Positions 11,219 to 23,629 of a stretch of DNA of 64,000 bases are shown here, piece after piece. The notes beneath the pieces were generated by a model that was given only the letters and a program-made list of their open reading frames with translations, was not told where the DNA came from and ran no database searches. Each line of letters opens with the position of its first letter. The first letter of the stretch is position 1. The position numbers and the translations under genes are program-made. Source of the DNA: Druceiella hillmani (taxonomy: Eukaryota; Arthropoda; Insecta; Lepidoptera; Hepialidae); assembly GCA_039881145.1 (NCBI GenBank), contig JAYKKI010000066.1, positions 8,567,501 to 8,631,500 on the forward strand. The letters run 5' to 3'.

Positions 11219-11590
11219 GTAAAAAGACGAAACAACATGCCGTGAAAGTGATTAAACTCCATTAAACATGGATAAGTATTCCCTTAAAATCCGTTTTCTT
11301 TTATCTTCATAATTAAATCGGTTTAAAGCGCTGTTTAGCCCTCGACAGCTTGAAAGCGGATTATAAAAGACGAAATATAATTCAATAAGTAAACATCGGC
11401 GGCTGGTTCGCGGCTAGAGGGTACTCGAGTGGCTAAGGTGGGCTGCCAGTGACACCTGGACTATCACCTTTGACGATTCACCCAATCGCGATCACTTTCC
11501 TACATCGATACCTGCCTTCCTTATCCCGATACTTGTATAAGTGGGCTAATATGAAGAGCCATTTATCGTCTGCAGGTGGATAAGATACAA
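11219..11590 (+). repeat. GC-richer conserved block of the macro-unit, copy 1
   Basis: One of four copies (also 35378-35740, 42209-42570, 51684-52030). It contains 'aaaatccgttttcttttatc', a 'taaagcgctgtttagccctcg' stretch, 'gtgacacctgga', 'cgatcactttcctacatcga' and 'aatatgaagagccattt'. It is markedly less AT-rich and better conserved than its flanks. There is no consistent open frame, splice or RNA-gene signature, so function is unknown. Confidence 0.7.
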
Positions 11591-12771
11591 GCGAATGAGT
11601 ATTTTCATAACAGCATATTTCACAGGGTTATAACCCAAATCTTTCTTATTTAAAAAAGGAAAAACCAACTTTTCGAATGCATATTATCATAAAATCATAT
11701 TTCATCGCATTATAATCCAAATCTTGACGTATATTGGTAAGAAGATATTTTTTTATTTAGAAATTTATATACACTACAAAAGTAAGTATCGTTGAAATCC
11801 TAAACAGGATTAGGAGACTTGTTGAGCGTATTGTGTTTGCTCAGGTATTCTATGCATTTAACAAAGGATATACATTACGGAGTTATTGCAAATTTAAAAG
11901 AAATATTAACAGAGTTATTGGAAACTGTAACTTAAGTGCTGAAAGGTAAATATTTGCCGAGTTATGTTTTTTAATTAGTAACTATATTTTATTCGATCAA
12001 GTAACTGTTTAATGTACAGATATCTCAATAACTGCTAGGCCGATCTTGAAGAAATATCTGCCAAATTGGTAACAATTAAATCGTTCGTTTATTGGTATTT
12101 TGCACCAGATGAAAGGGGACAGAAAGCCCTGTTACGTATGAGTAGAACTCACAATATGCCTTCCCATTCTGTACGTATTTATTCATAATAAATAATTAAG
12201 GGTACATAGTATTTCTAGTAAATTATTTAAAAATTTTATTTTTCACAACGGAAATATATGGCCTACTGTATCTTTCACAGGCGTAAAAACATGGTACCTA
12301 TTTAAAAAAATATAAAATTTAAGATAATAACTACAGTCTTCCTGTAGTCTTCTGGTCAGATTTTAACAACTGTATTTTTTAAAATTTTAGCTTAGTACTT
12401 TCGGAAATAAAGGGGAGGGGAATATCTCTTTTTTTCACATTTTTTGCAATATCATTTTAAATATAAAATTTCAGTTTTGACAAAAATGTCCGTATTTTAC
12501 ATAAAAACCAATTTAAATAATATCCCGACTGATATTTTAAATTGAAAAAAAAATAAAGACCTTTAGAATAAAATTTGAGCACTTTTATTTACATCTTTAT
12601 TAAATCTAAGTTAGAAATTTTAAAAAAGTTGGTTGGTGTAAAGAACGTTGTTTAAAAATTAGTGTTACTATACCAAATTTCAAGTTGTCACAAACCATGT
12701 AACGCAGACGTCGCACGGTTTCTGAGAATACCCTCTGTGAATACAAAAAATCGTAAATATATTGCCTAATG

Positions 12772-12820
12772 TACGTTTCACCGACTTAAAACCGTACCGG
12801 TTTCAAGTCGGTGAAACGTA
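12772..12820. repeat. Near-perfect palindrome, 23-bp arms, 3-nt loop
   Basis: Arms 12772-12794 and 12798-12820 pair with one mismatch. The homologous site near 53045 in another unit reads straight through without the inverted arm, so the palindrome arose in this copy. Confidence 0.85.
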
Positions 12821-13230
12821 GTATATTCACAAAAAATATGACGTCTAGAATTATCGCTACAGTTTTTCTACAACCTTTACACGGGCTTCTTAAAATTCAT
12901 ATATTTTTCATAATTTTCCCTTCATCAGTTTCGGAAATAAGGGTACAATTTTTTTTGCTCTTTTTTCGGTACGCTGTTGAAGATTTAAAATATACCAATA
13001 TTTATAAAAAAAAATATTCTTATGACCATTATAAGTAGTCCTTTCAAAATATAATCTAAATTATGAGAAATTAAAAAAAAAATTAAATTGAGTAATTAGC
13101 ACCACCCCCCCTGAACTTAATATTTACAAGTGAATAGTTTTGAGTTAATATGTTATATTATTATTACCAAGCTCAAGTTCCTACGTCAGGCGGTTTCTGA
13201 GAAATACGACTGTGATTGACGTTGGCACGT

Positions 13231-13278
13231 CACTGATCTTGTAAGTGTTCCGTTTTTCCTTTTGAGGTACGGAACAGC
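13231..13278 (+). repeat. Dispersed-repeat tail motif
   Basis: 'cttgtaagtgttccg' followed by 'tttttccttttgaggtacgg'. It has the same form and relative position as the copies at 36306, 43421 and 53391. Confidence 0.55.
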
Positions 13279-14329
13279 AAAAAAAAATTTTTTTATCTGT
13301 AATATTTGTCTTTTGATATAACTTAGTGGCTAGTTGTTTAGTTTATAACACTAAAATAAATTTAACAGCTGAATTTATTTACGCAAGCTAGCAAATTTAC
13401 CAATACATTCCCTGTGAAAGAAAAATATGTTGATGCAAGTTTCCAGTATTTTGACAATTTTAATAACGACAGATAATGTATATAAATGGGTGGAATATTT
13501 TAGGAATATATTAGTTGAAAAAAATATTTAAAAAACAATACATCAATATATAAAGCTATATAGCCTCATACACTTTAGCTCATTTATTGCTGGGTACTTT
13601 ATTACCGACTAGCGCGTCTGCCTTGAATTTTGACATTAAAAGTATTTATAGCTTGGGTAATTTTATAAGATTTATTCAACTTTTATAAATATTTTTCAAC
13701 CTTCAAAACTCCTTGGAAAATTATTACACTTTTGAAATGTTTTATCTTAACTTATAAGCGTCTCCATCTGTTGGCCTGCCCGTATCTTTATATTCTTAAC
13801 CAATTTTCATGAAATTTTTCTAACGATTAGTTAACAATAATAAAACTTTTTACAAAAAAAATAAACTAACTCCAAATGACTACCAAATGAGAAGCGCACT
13901 AAAGAGTAAATAATGAAAATACTAGTAACCAGTTTGAACTTTTGCGGTGCAACGTCGTATCTGAACATAAATAAAATTGCAAAACCCTGCCCATTTGAAA
14001 TCGGTATCAAGTTTCAATCTCAACGATTCAATCCTCTTTTAAATACAAACACATTCGCACAGGTGAGTGCTACATTTTACCTGTTTTTTAAATTTTTTTT
14101 CTTCTTATAGTTATTTACTCAATAAAAAATTACAAACGCGAGTGTACATTTCTGGTTTCACTAAAAAAATTTAAAAGTTTCTGTTTAGTTCTTTTTAGGC
14201 TTTTGTCCTTATTCGAATGTATGTGATTTACACAAAGCGGTTGCTTTCAATGACTTGAGCGTATGTCTTTTTATTTTTTCTTTTCTTTTTATCTTCATTC
14301 TACTACACCCATGTCTAATTTCCATACTT

Positions 14330-15180
14330 AAGAGTAAGCAGTAGTACATTTATATGCGCCGCCTGTGCCATGTTTTTAGTCTGTCTTGGCTTAAGAAAAT
14401 GTTGTTTAACAGGCTTTACGTTTCTAACACAGAATACTGTATGCATGTAGATAATTTTGCTGGTATGCTAGACTGCGATATAGATAGTCTCAGGCTGAAA
14501 GCAACTCAAAAATTGAGTGAGTGTGCTTTTTTTTCCATCGCCTGTCGGAAATTTGTTTTTCAGAGAGTCGTTGACACAAGCACACTACGTTTAAAACTGG
14601 TAACATGGTTAAACTTATAAAACACTAAGTTTTCTTAATTTTTTTATCTTTTTTATCTCTACGCCATTTTATTCTTAGACAAGATACACAGTTAGGTGAT
14701 ATTGCAATATTTCTCTATCTTAAAACATTCCTTATTTCTCTACCTTAACCCTTTCATATTCGTGTTTTCTCTGCATTGACGATTTGATACATGCCCTTAT
14801 ATATTAAGTTCAATGTGATGAAATCACTTTAATTTTTTTTTTCTTACGTATTATCCGGTTTGTTTTAAGACTAGGTTCTCAGCATTAGTTGCATTGCTTT
14901 GGACATCGTTCTAAAACTCTTCTGATTTTACTTGTTTTCAAACGTGATACATTGATTATACTGCCAAATTCTAGAATAAGTTGGGCCGTGATATTCAGAA
15001 TGCGCCATCACTTCAGACATCCAAAATAAAAAAAAAATATTTTGTATCTCCAATTCGAAACAGTCTATCATTCCCTCCCTGGCTTTTTCTCCTAAATCGT
15101 GACCATTTGTTTTATTCTTGTCGATATATAGAACATATGTGTGTATATGTATATATGTATACATTTTCTGCTACTTCCCA
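14330..15180 (+). repeat. Macro-unit block L16-L17, copy 1
   Basis: Shares 'gcgccgcctgtg', 'tgtcggaaatttgtttt', a 'tctctacgccattttat' stretch, 'tttgatacatgcccttatat' and 'ccctggctttttctccta' with 37270-38230, 43835-44400 and 54650-55500. The 88-residue open frame at 14354-14620 is not kept open in the other copies. Confidence 0.65.
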
Positions 15181-16374
15181 TATTTTTTAAATAATTTTTG
15201 TTTTTCCTTATTTTTGTTAGTTTGCTCATTATGACTGTATCCTTGCTTGTTACTTTTATTTTGCGATTGTATCCACGATCTGTTGCTATCGTTGATAATA
15301 CATAATATATTTTATTACTTGTTCGTTCGGTTGACTAAGAGATTGGTCCTGTAAAAACTAGTTTGTTTTATGAATTCGTATGTTAAGTACAATAGAAAAA
15401 TAAATATAATATATTTTTACAATTTCTTTCCTTCAATTTATAGGACATCAAAAGCTTCTTGGTTTCTATCGAAAAACACTTGTGGTCTCAATATTTTGTG
15501 CAGCACGCTTTAAATGTACGAGTAATTACACCGTTCTAATATCACATTAAAACTCATTAACGGGATAAGGTGTGTTAATAATTACTTTAATTATTTTATT
15601 ACTTCATTTAACTTTAACTAAGAAAAGAGACAAAAGTTTATAGTTAAACAAACTATTAATATTGTTAACCCACTTTTATCAAACAAAATCCTATTAGATT
15701 ACATGTATTCTAATGTTATACCTTTTATACTGTAGAATAATACCATAATCTTCAGTATCATCATTGCTCCTAAGCTGTGACTATTTTTTAGTAGAACTGA
15801 TTATAATTAGGGTTATTCAATAATTACATCACGTTTCATTAAAAAAAAAATTTATTCACATTTAACATATAGAAAATAATATTTTTAAAGTAAACTTTAA
15901 ATTTTTTTCTGGGCCATTCGTCACATATAAGATTTTCTTTTAAAAAGTGACCGCTGTACAAATTTAAATTATATATAGTTGTAATATATATTAAAAAAAT
16001 ATAATAAAATATTACCGAAAACAAGCTATCAAAATTATGAATTGGTAAATTAAAATTCTCTCTGTATTTACGTCGAAACTATTAAAATAACGGCAACATT
16101 TAAATTCAGATTACATTTTTATATGAAAACACATTATACCAATTCAAGCACCATTCGTAAAAAAAATATTTCTCATGTCATGATGTAAGACTGTTAATAC
16201 GTAAAGATGCAACTTTACCTTTAAACAGTACGTTTTACGAACCATACGTAAAAGAAAAAAATACAGCAGGTGAATGGAAATTTAATTTTACATCTTCCCA
16301 AATGTTTATGTTTCATGAATATACGAATATGTTTTATTACAAATAGTGAAAAGTACAACTGTCATAGGAGGTGT

Positions 16375-16700
16375 AAGCTCGAGTTCACATGAAAATATTT
16401 CTTTCGAACGCCACTACGCATTCCGTCCCGACCTTTCTACGAGACGCTTCAATGTATCAAAAGGCGACCATGCATTGTTAAAATATAATTATATTTTTAG
16501 AAATATCTGCTCCACCAAAGGGAGAACGCGAGAGTCGCGGCTAAAGCGGCGGCCGCCCCCATGTTCTTGTTACCGCCCCGTCTCGCGGTGTCCGCCCTCG
16601 CTTCAAGAGCCTTATAATTGTACGCTCTGCAGCGTACATTTAGCCGCTCGTTTTATATTTACTTTTCTGGCCTACGTTTATTACTTGCGGGTAATGTAAT
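16375..16700 (+). repeat. GC-rich conserved block L19 (copy 1), ORF-like
   Basis: The most GC-rich part of the window (gcggcggccgccccc near 16545). It is homologous to 45640-45960. A + strand frame is open here (16346-16699) and its counterpart is open at 45694-45957. The two translations align, sharing DHALLKYNY, GRTRES, VSR and HLAARF. The length difference near 16545 is 6 bp, which keeps frame. Substitutions by codon position, counted by eye, are about 14, 10 and 17 for positions 1, 2 and 3, only a slight third-position excess. It could be a remnant coding exon, a CpG-rich promoter-like block, or neutral. No start codon, splice or family match was recognised. Confidence 0.5.
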
Positions 16701-16787
16701 GCGAGTTACGATATATGAATCGCGATCGCTGTTTTCGAGTACATTCTAGTCGTGTCTTACAATGTCTACACTTGAACTTACGGGTTA

Positions 16788-16842
16788 AACGGTTTTGCAA
16801 TTTACCATTGTACCATTTACAATGGTAAATTGCAAAACCGTT
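16788..16842. repeat. Perfect palindrome, 25-bp arms, 5-nt loop
   Basis: Arms 16788-16812 and 16818-16842 are exactly complementary. The stretch 'ttaccattgtaatt' is repeated twice more just downstream (16849-16877). The homologous place in the 45.6-kb copy (about 46000-46060) is shorter and lacks the palindrome. Confidence 0.9.
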
Positions 16843-17239
16843 ATTTATTACCATTGTAATTTTAATTACCATTGTAATTGATCGGTTGTCACGTTTTTTT
16901 CATCACTCGCAATGAACCACGTATTTTTGTGAGAGATACAGTAATTCTGTCGCTCCTCTGGTACCTACTATTTACTCGCAAATTGTCTTATGTATTTTAA
17001 TATTAACCAGAGTCTCTGCTCCACATGATATTTATGAGAGGGCATGATAATTAAAATAATCAAGTTTAAGGACGTTTTTTACTTATAATAATAAATAACA
17101 AAACTTTTAGTATATTTATATATTTACATTTTAATAACAATTAAGCTGATATATCAAACTGCTATGATTTTGATTAGAAGATATTCTTGAAAATCACAAG
17201 GGACTTTTAATTTGTGTGAACTAATTAGGTCGGCAAAAA

Positions 17240-18800
17240 GTGTTATGGGGTTAATATTCCGTGAAAATTATTACATAAATAAAATGTTCGGTATATAAAA
17301 TACTAGATTAAGCTGATACCACAAGTCATAGTAAAATTTACTGTTTTGCTGCTTACAGCCGATATGATTAGAATTTGTAAACGTATGTATTGAGATAGTA
17401 AGCCAAATAATATTTAATTCTGCGCCTTATTAAATTTTACCTAAAATTGATATGAGAAAACTAAATAAATAATCTAGAAAGCTGTGTCTACGTAACCATA
17501 ATCCCGGGTTGCTTGAATAATATCTACATTCCAGAAAATTGTTTGTTCTCTACTGCTAATTTTGATTACATGAAATGCTAATTTTAATAATCACAAATAG
17601 CAATATATTTACAACGATTTTAAACATATAAACATCAGATAAATTTCTTCTTTGTGACTCTCGTGTCAAGTGGGTAGAATATGAGTGATGCGCCACAAGA
17701 TATGTGCCGTTCCTCTCTGTCAACTGTTCTCCCAGTGCACTCCTCTAGGTGTACGTCCATGGCTCTCTTGGCCTAATCTATCAATCTTATCGGTACTATT
17801 CCACATAATCTGGTACCTTCCACATTACCCTATGCCATCAGGTGTAGAATACTATCATTTGGCACGCCATGACCGTGCTCGTTTAATGTCGTTATATGAT
17901 TTTATACAATATTGAGTCAAGGCTGCCTGATACCGAGTCGTTGGAGAATGGATTAATTAGTATACTTGAAACTCATTTCAAGATAATTCAAGCATCCTGA
18001 AACTTACAAAAATTAATTACAAGATGAAATTTATGATTCTGGACCGTACAAAATTAACTCCTCTGAAAGCACACAACTAGAGAACGTGAGAAAGTTGTAT
18101 GGCGGATGTCCTGACGTTTTACTGGGTCTATTATAGACAGGCTGAAGAAGATATGGGAAAATAGCAACATCACGAAAACAACGGAAATCCGACTCATTCA
18201 AGAATTAGTGTTCCTTATTTCCTCCTACCCCGCAGTGACACTACGGGGATTTGTGTTTTAAGAAAGTAAACGCCCTAAACAAGTTAATAGAACTGAAAAA
18301 TGTTAATATCATTAGTTCTTTGCTGATTTTTCTGGAAGTTTGTAATGGAAGTCCAAATGTTAAAAAAATAACTCTCGGGTGTACACTAAAATTTTTCCTC
18401 CATTTAATTTTATCTTCCTTTGAAAAAATACCGTATGAATCCTAATATTTGATTCACTTGCAATCTACTAGCTAAAATGCGGCTACATTGGCTACATTAG
18501 AGTATTTACTAGCTAGCGAGCGTTGCATAAGCACATATTCCACTTATCCCAATGATTATGAACTATCTACTACTCACTTTCAAATGGCTGTAGTTCCCAG
18601 TGAAACTTTGATTTGAAATCGATTTGTGGTAAGGGTGCTTTCTCGTGGGCAACTATTTGCCTGGTCGCGTTCAGAGTGGAAATTCTAAAAAAAATTATTA
18701 GATACTAGAAAAACGTAAAAAAATTAAGAACGGAATAATACGTAAATGGGAAAGTATTAAAACAGAAAATAAAATAAAGATAAGAAATAAAAAAAAATAT
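17240..18800 (+). repeat. Macro-unit blocks P-L20-Q-R, copy 1
   Basis: In order: 'attccgtgaaaattattaca' (P), 'atacaatattgagtcaaggc' (L20), 'tctggaagtttgtaatggaa' (Q) and an A-rich run ending in a short TA tract at 18799 (R). In the last unit this segment is partly duplicated (56030-58100). No gene. Confidence 0.6.
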
Positions 18801-19201
18801 ATATATATACTGTATATAACATTTACGCATTTTCTCTATGCCCATAAACGTAAACGAATTTGGGAATAAAGGATAGTGTAAAATAATTGCAATAATTATT
18901 TGTTGTGAAAAATATTCAGTCCTAAGGTAATATTGTCCTGGTATAAAATATTCAAAGAAATTAAATAAAATCCACATAATAATATTAATATTCAATTGCA
19001 TAAGTACCATCTTTATCGATGAATTTTCGCCAGCGTGTACGCATATTTTAAATTCCAGCCTTGCCTGAAAAATTATATGAGTTATATATGAAGATGGTCG
19101 TTTTACTCGCTCGAATAATCAGACATCGAACGACACATATGATAAAAGAGAGAAAAAAATGACGATAATTTTTTTAATGGCATTGATTATCAGAAAACGA
19201 T

Positions 19202-19490
19202 AAAATAGAAGTTGAATATTGAATATATTTGGCGTAAATTTTGTAGAAATTCATTATTCACAATTAAATGAAACTACGTGATGTAGTATTATTTCTACTT
19301 TCTTTAAGTTCTTTACCACGACCTTCGGTTTCGTTGTATTACATGTTTAGGTGGGCTATTAGCGAAAACCTTTCCTAATAGCCCACCTAAAGATGTTGTA
19401 ATACAACGAAACCTAGGTCATGGTAAAGAACTTAAAGAAAGTAGGAATAATACTACATCAAGTAGTTTCATTTAATTGTGAAAATAGAAG
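19202..19490 (+). mobile_element. Penelope-repeat fold-back element A, 10-bp TSD
   Basis: Element 19212-19480 (269 bp) is flanked by direct repeats AAAATAGAAG at 19202-19211 and 19481-19490. The left arm (starting TTGAATATTGAATATATTTGG) reads inward through 'gaaactacgtgatgtagtat' and 'ttctttaccacgacc' to 'ggtgggctattag'. After a short loop the right arm returns as its reverse complement but stops early at ATTTAATTGTG. Both arms correspond to the 3' repeat of the Penelope-like remnant at 24130-24241. A degenerate hammerhead-like core lies at 19383-19424 (CTAAAGA instead of CTGAAGA). Confidence 0.8.
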
Positions 19491-20186
19491 TTATTAACTC
19501 AATAATGCAGAGAATAAGTTGCAGAGATAATTGCTGCTTTCCTAAAAAGAATGTGCAAATACAATTTCTGCACTTTCCGGGTATATACAAGTTCTTCTGC
19601 ATTTATGCAAGTTACACATAAATATTAAATCATTCATCGTGATATCAACGTCGTGTCATTATGAATAATTTAATTGAAAACAAAACGTCCAATATTTATC
19701 TTTTAATGTAACGTTAATCGCTGCTATATAATTTGTTTTAGTGAGAGGCGAAATGTGTATGGCATGAAGTTAAACGCAGACGAACGTATATTTGGTTATA
19801 ATTTTTTTTATCCCCATCGGAGTTTTAAACTTACGACCTCTAATTACACATACTGAAATGGCTAATTTTTTTCCTAAAGTCGCTATGCTTATTTCTTATA
19901 CTAACTGCTATACCCAAATAAATATAAGTGGTTAAAACATGACATCAATTCTTTTTACATATCATTACTCACATCATCTCTTGTAAAAAAATTGTAATAT
20001 TTTATGCATAGCTTAGGGTGCCAGTCTATTTATGTAATCATGTTTCCATCAAAAGCAGGGTAAGCAACGATGACCAAATAATACTCTATTACAAATCGCT
20101 TTGATAATGCCTCTCCTTATCTAACTAGGGTTCAATTTTTGTGAGAGAGAATATGCAAATCGGACAATCTCTTTCTTAATGTATGC

Positions 20187-20214
<28 letters not shown>
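20187..20214. repeat. (TA)n microsatellite, 28 bp
   Basis: Alternating TA, uninterrupted. Confidence 0.9.
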
Positions 20215-20217
<3 letters not shown>

Positions 20218-20489
20218 ATATAGGAAAAAACAGATGTATTTCTCATATTTTTTACTGTATTCCCATTTCATGCCTGTCTTTAATAAGAAAATTGAAAATG
20301 GTTTCGTAATGAAATAGTAAAAAGAAAATTTGATCTTTATTATTTTACAATTATGAAGTTTCACAAGAAATAAAACATTAACAATTCTTTCTTAAAATTA
20401 CATCATAGCCTAGTTTATTATCTATTTCATAAAATCTCCAAACCATAGGAGAATATATAACGGGCTACTAAATACTTTTTCTCTTTGTC

Positions 20490-20720
20490 CTTTAAATTAT
20501 TCAAGAGAATCATCATCAGCAAACAAATTAATGCGTGACGAAAGCCCGAGGGAAACAAGGAAGGCCTTGAATACGTCAGGAATCTGAATGGAACGACGAG
20601 GATACCGTGAATGGAAGCGACAGTGAAATAACATCGTCAGTTTGGCCCGATCGTAATTTTTTGTCAGAAAGTGTACAACGAAATTTTCTTTTCTTTTTGA
20701 TAAAAAAAAATATTCACGCA
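20490..20720 (+). repeat. Conserved block L22, copy 1
   Basis: Aligns with 59565-59750 for over 135 bp without a single indel (shared 'gcccgagggaaacaag', 'ccgtgaatgga'), although about a quarter of the bases differ. A minus-strand frame is open in both copies. Changes fall evenly over the three codon positions, which argues against protein coding. Confidence 0.6.
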
Positions 20721-21029
20721 TGGGAACAACTTTTATTTATCCTATTTGATTTTTCCTTATTTATATATTAAATATATTTAAATTTATTTTAGTTAAATCG
20801 TACTTCAAAATTGTATTAATCGATATTTATGAAAGTATAAGGATACTATATTTGATTAAACTAGATGAAAACATATTTTTACCAATTCAAAACAAAATAC
20901 TCTAATGTCTTTTACGTTAAGCATATTTGATATATTAAGGGATGCAATATTGCTAACGCTTTAATTAACACAAAGAAGTTAATAATAAAGCTATATATCT
21001 GGATATTAAGTAACTATAAACTAAACCGT

Positions 21030-22925
21030 AATATTGGTTTAATAATAGAGAAAGTTATGTTTACTCCATTAGGACTTCACGCAATTATGGATTATCTGGT
21101 TGACATACAACTTATGTATTATTCGTAATGTCTTAATGGCTGTAAAGTATATCATATCTTTCGTAAATTTTGTAGATAAAGAACAAAAATAATTTACGCC
21201 ACGAGATGCGAAGCGTGTCAGATACAATTTTAAGTTAAAATATTAAACCGTTAAGTGCCTATGAGGAACGTATTGTCTACAAATAATTCAAAAGGAAATT
21301 TGGTATTGTTGTTGGAGATCGCCCGTTGAGAGTGTTTTATATCAATATCAGACGACGGAAGCACATTTGATTGAAACAAAGTCTTCTATTATAACTACAC
21401 CAAAGTGTCATTTGAAACTGTTGTAGAAAATATTGAAATATAAAAATAGTTCATGGTTGTGTATGGTTAAATATTTTGAAATAATTGTTAGTTTTTTCGT
21501 CTCGTTTAATAAAGTTAAGTCTTGCAGTTTTGGATTTCATCTAGGCACAAGTTATATCAATATACCGTTGAAAGTATTGTTATTTGCTACATAATTAATG
21601 GTTATAGCCAAGTGCTTTATTTTTCAATTACAGCCATTTTTGATAAAATTTTAAATATGTATGGATATTTAGCAAAATAAAAAATATAAACACAATATAC
21701 TGAATAATTACCGAGCTACAGCCCTACGATATATGTATAGCAGACGGATGGATAAATGAGATGAAATTATAAGATGTTAAATATTCTATGGAATTGTAAA
21801 AAGAGCAATCCCTAAATTTTGGTCGATACAAAATTGCATTCAATTTTACTAAGCAAAAATTAACTTCATCGACAAAATTATCAATGAAATGATTAAACAC
21901 CAACATAAACTTCAAATAAATACGTTAACATAAAACTATATAAATTATGTTATTTTAAGTTTCTAAGATTCTATAAATTGTTATACATGAAATGGTAATT
22001 TCTATATGCATTCTTGAAAATAAATACAAAATGTGCGGTGTTGGTACTTTGCAACTTAGTAGTGAAATGTGCATTTATATGGATTATTTCGATGTGCAGT
22101 GGCACAATAAAGAACAATATAATTATCGATAATTTAATATTTTCCTGAAAGCAGCTAGCCCAATTTCTACATAGCTCTAAATGCCTCTTGCGTTGCAAGA
22201 AGTATCCTAACGATAAAGGTAAATATAATCAAGGGAGAGGGTATAAAACACTTTTTGTATGGTAACCCAACTCCTACTAAAACATACGAAGGGTAGAGAA
22301 ATACAAAGTCCTGTAAGGAAATAATATATAAAATAAATTTGAGAAAGACTACTACTGTAGTCTATTCTTTGTTTTGATTCAACATTTTTTTTTAATATGT
22401 TATAGCGGCCAATTTAAAAAACAATTCGAAAACTTATTTTACATAAATTTTTCTAATCTACAGATTGACGTGATCAAAAGCGATTGCGCTTTCTCCGAAT
22501 TCAAAATGTATAGGCAGGAGTGAGATCAGAAGTTTGTGTGCAATTTGCTAAAACTTTTACCATTTTATAAATAATTGTATTTGGTTTTGTAAAAAATTTT
22601 ATTGGCGGAATATTTTTTAAGGTCCTAAATATATTGCTGCATGCATTCCATTTCAATTAGTGACGTACCTTGCTGGGTGAATATTTTTATCATCATTTTT
22701 GATAAATAGCTCATATTCCTACTTTTATAAAAAAATATGAGAAATAGGCGTATAAATATACTGTATCATCGGGGAAGTACCTATTACCCATCCTAATTGT
22801 TGAAGCGATGAACAGTAATCCGTTAATTAAAGTATTTAAAAATTTTAATTAATGGGTTTTAATGTTTAAAAGACAGATATAGAATTTAGGATATTTTAAA
22901 TGCCTTAAAAGAGTCTGACAGCTCA
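21030..22925 (+). repeat. Macro-unit blocks L23-L27, copy 1
   Basis: Matches 59935-61800 in order: 'ggtttaataatagagaaa', 'attatggattatctggttga', 'acagccaagtgcttt', 'gctctaaatgcctcttgcgtt', 'gatcaaaagcgattgcgc' and 'aattaatgggttttaat'. The sub-segment 21928-22500 also has internally deleted relatives at 25702-26103 and 30305-30705. No gene. Confidence 0.7.
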
Positions 22926-23183
22926 TTTCAATGAAATTTAAAATAAAATGTCTATTACCGTCACTGGTATACATATGTACAATACTTATCGTCCATCTAC
23001 CTACGCATTTAGTAAACCAAAGAGCCACATTTTAATGTAAACAGAGTGAATTTTTGTAAACATTTGGCTACTCCTTTTCAAACATATTTTTAATTCCGCA
23101 TTCTCTTCTGGCTCTGTGAACACATCTTTTTAAAAGGAAAATAATTTTCAGATGCTTTGAAATATACTACTTCGAAAGTATTT

Positions 23184-23248
23184 ACATATATATGTATGTA
23201 TGTATATATATATATATATATATATATAGATATATATATATGTATATA

Positions 23249-23316
<68 letters not shown>

Positions 23317-23320
23317 TATT
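23184..23320. repeat. (TA)n microsatellite with TG/CA interruptions
   Basis: Mixed tatg/tata repeats followed by a long TA run. The low-complexity frames on both strands (23090-23443, 23157-23339) are artefacts. It directly abuts the Penelope-like fragment. Confidence 0.95.
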
Positions 23321-23335
23321 TATACTAGTAGATAA

Positions 23336-23629
23336 GTGAATGTATACATGGGTCAAACAGGAAGAGCTTCTACTACAAGATATAAAGAACACATTGCCAG
23401 CTGGCGAAATAATAAACCAGACACATCTCACTTTGCTAAACATCTAATTGAAAATACCCATCACTCTCATACTCATAATGCCCCCTATATATTACAAATA
23501 AATACAAAAGGTAATAAACTTAATATCCCAGAAACATTAGAAATAAACAGACATAAAAAAGACACCAAGGTTAATATATTAAATGAACGATCAAATATAA
23601 TATCATCATCCATACTTAATATATTCTAG
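23336..23629 (+). pseudogene. Penelope-like element, GIY-YIG endonuclease C-terminus (5'-truncated)
   Basis: The open 97-codon frame begins at the truncation point and encodes the C-terminal nuclease domain of a Penelope-like retroelement. Visible features are VYMGQTGR (GIY-YIG 'YIG' half, residues 3-10), TRYKEHI (residues 14-20, catalytic Arg and His region) and [10 protein letters not shown] (34-43, with a Glu as expected for the metal-binding site), then a lysine-rich tail ending LNIF-stop. The reverse transcriptase that should precede it is missing; upstream is TAA and the TA microsatellite. The frame is intact, but without the RT it cannot act alone. A decayed duplicate lies at 28062-28344. 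Confidence 0.85.

Larger units (their letters stand above)
8370..22929 (+). repeat. Macro-unit copy 1 (most complete), blocks L8-L27
   Basis: A long non-coding direct repeat. Successive blocks match later copies in the same order. L8-L10 (8370-8990) match 32365-33010 and 39195-39900. L11-L13 (9330-10800) match 33350-34800, 40000-40960 and 49640-51480. The GC-richer block (11219-11590) matches 35378, 42209 and 51684. L16-L17 (14330-15180) match 37270, 43835 and 54650. L20 (17870-17960) matches 46390 and 57170. L22-L27 (20490-22925) match 59500-61850. No open frame spans blocks or is preserved in all copies. Divergence by eye is about 20-30% with many indels. Confidence 0.75.

Noticed and set aside
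16788..16842. The 25-bp hairpin as a microRNA precursor
   Set aside because: A 5-nt loop and perfect arms are unlike animal pre-miRNAs, and the hairpin is absent from the homologous unit.
17685..17915. 76-codon frame after block P
   Set aside because: Homologous positions in the 46-kb and 57-kb units carry stops and indels in that frame.
20497..20721. 74-codon minus frame with LFADDD near its end, resembling an RT 'FADD' motif
   Set aside because: The sister copy at 59.6 kb lacks that end, changes between copies are spread evenly over codon positions, and no other RT motif is nearby.
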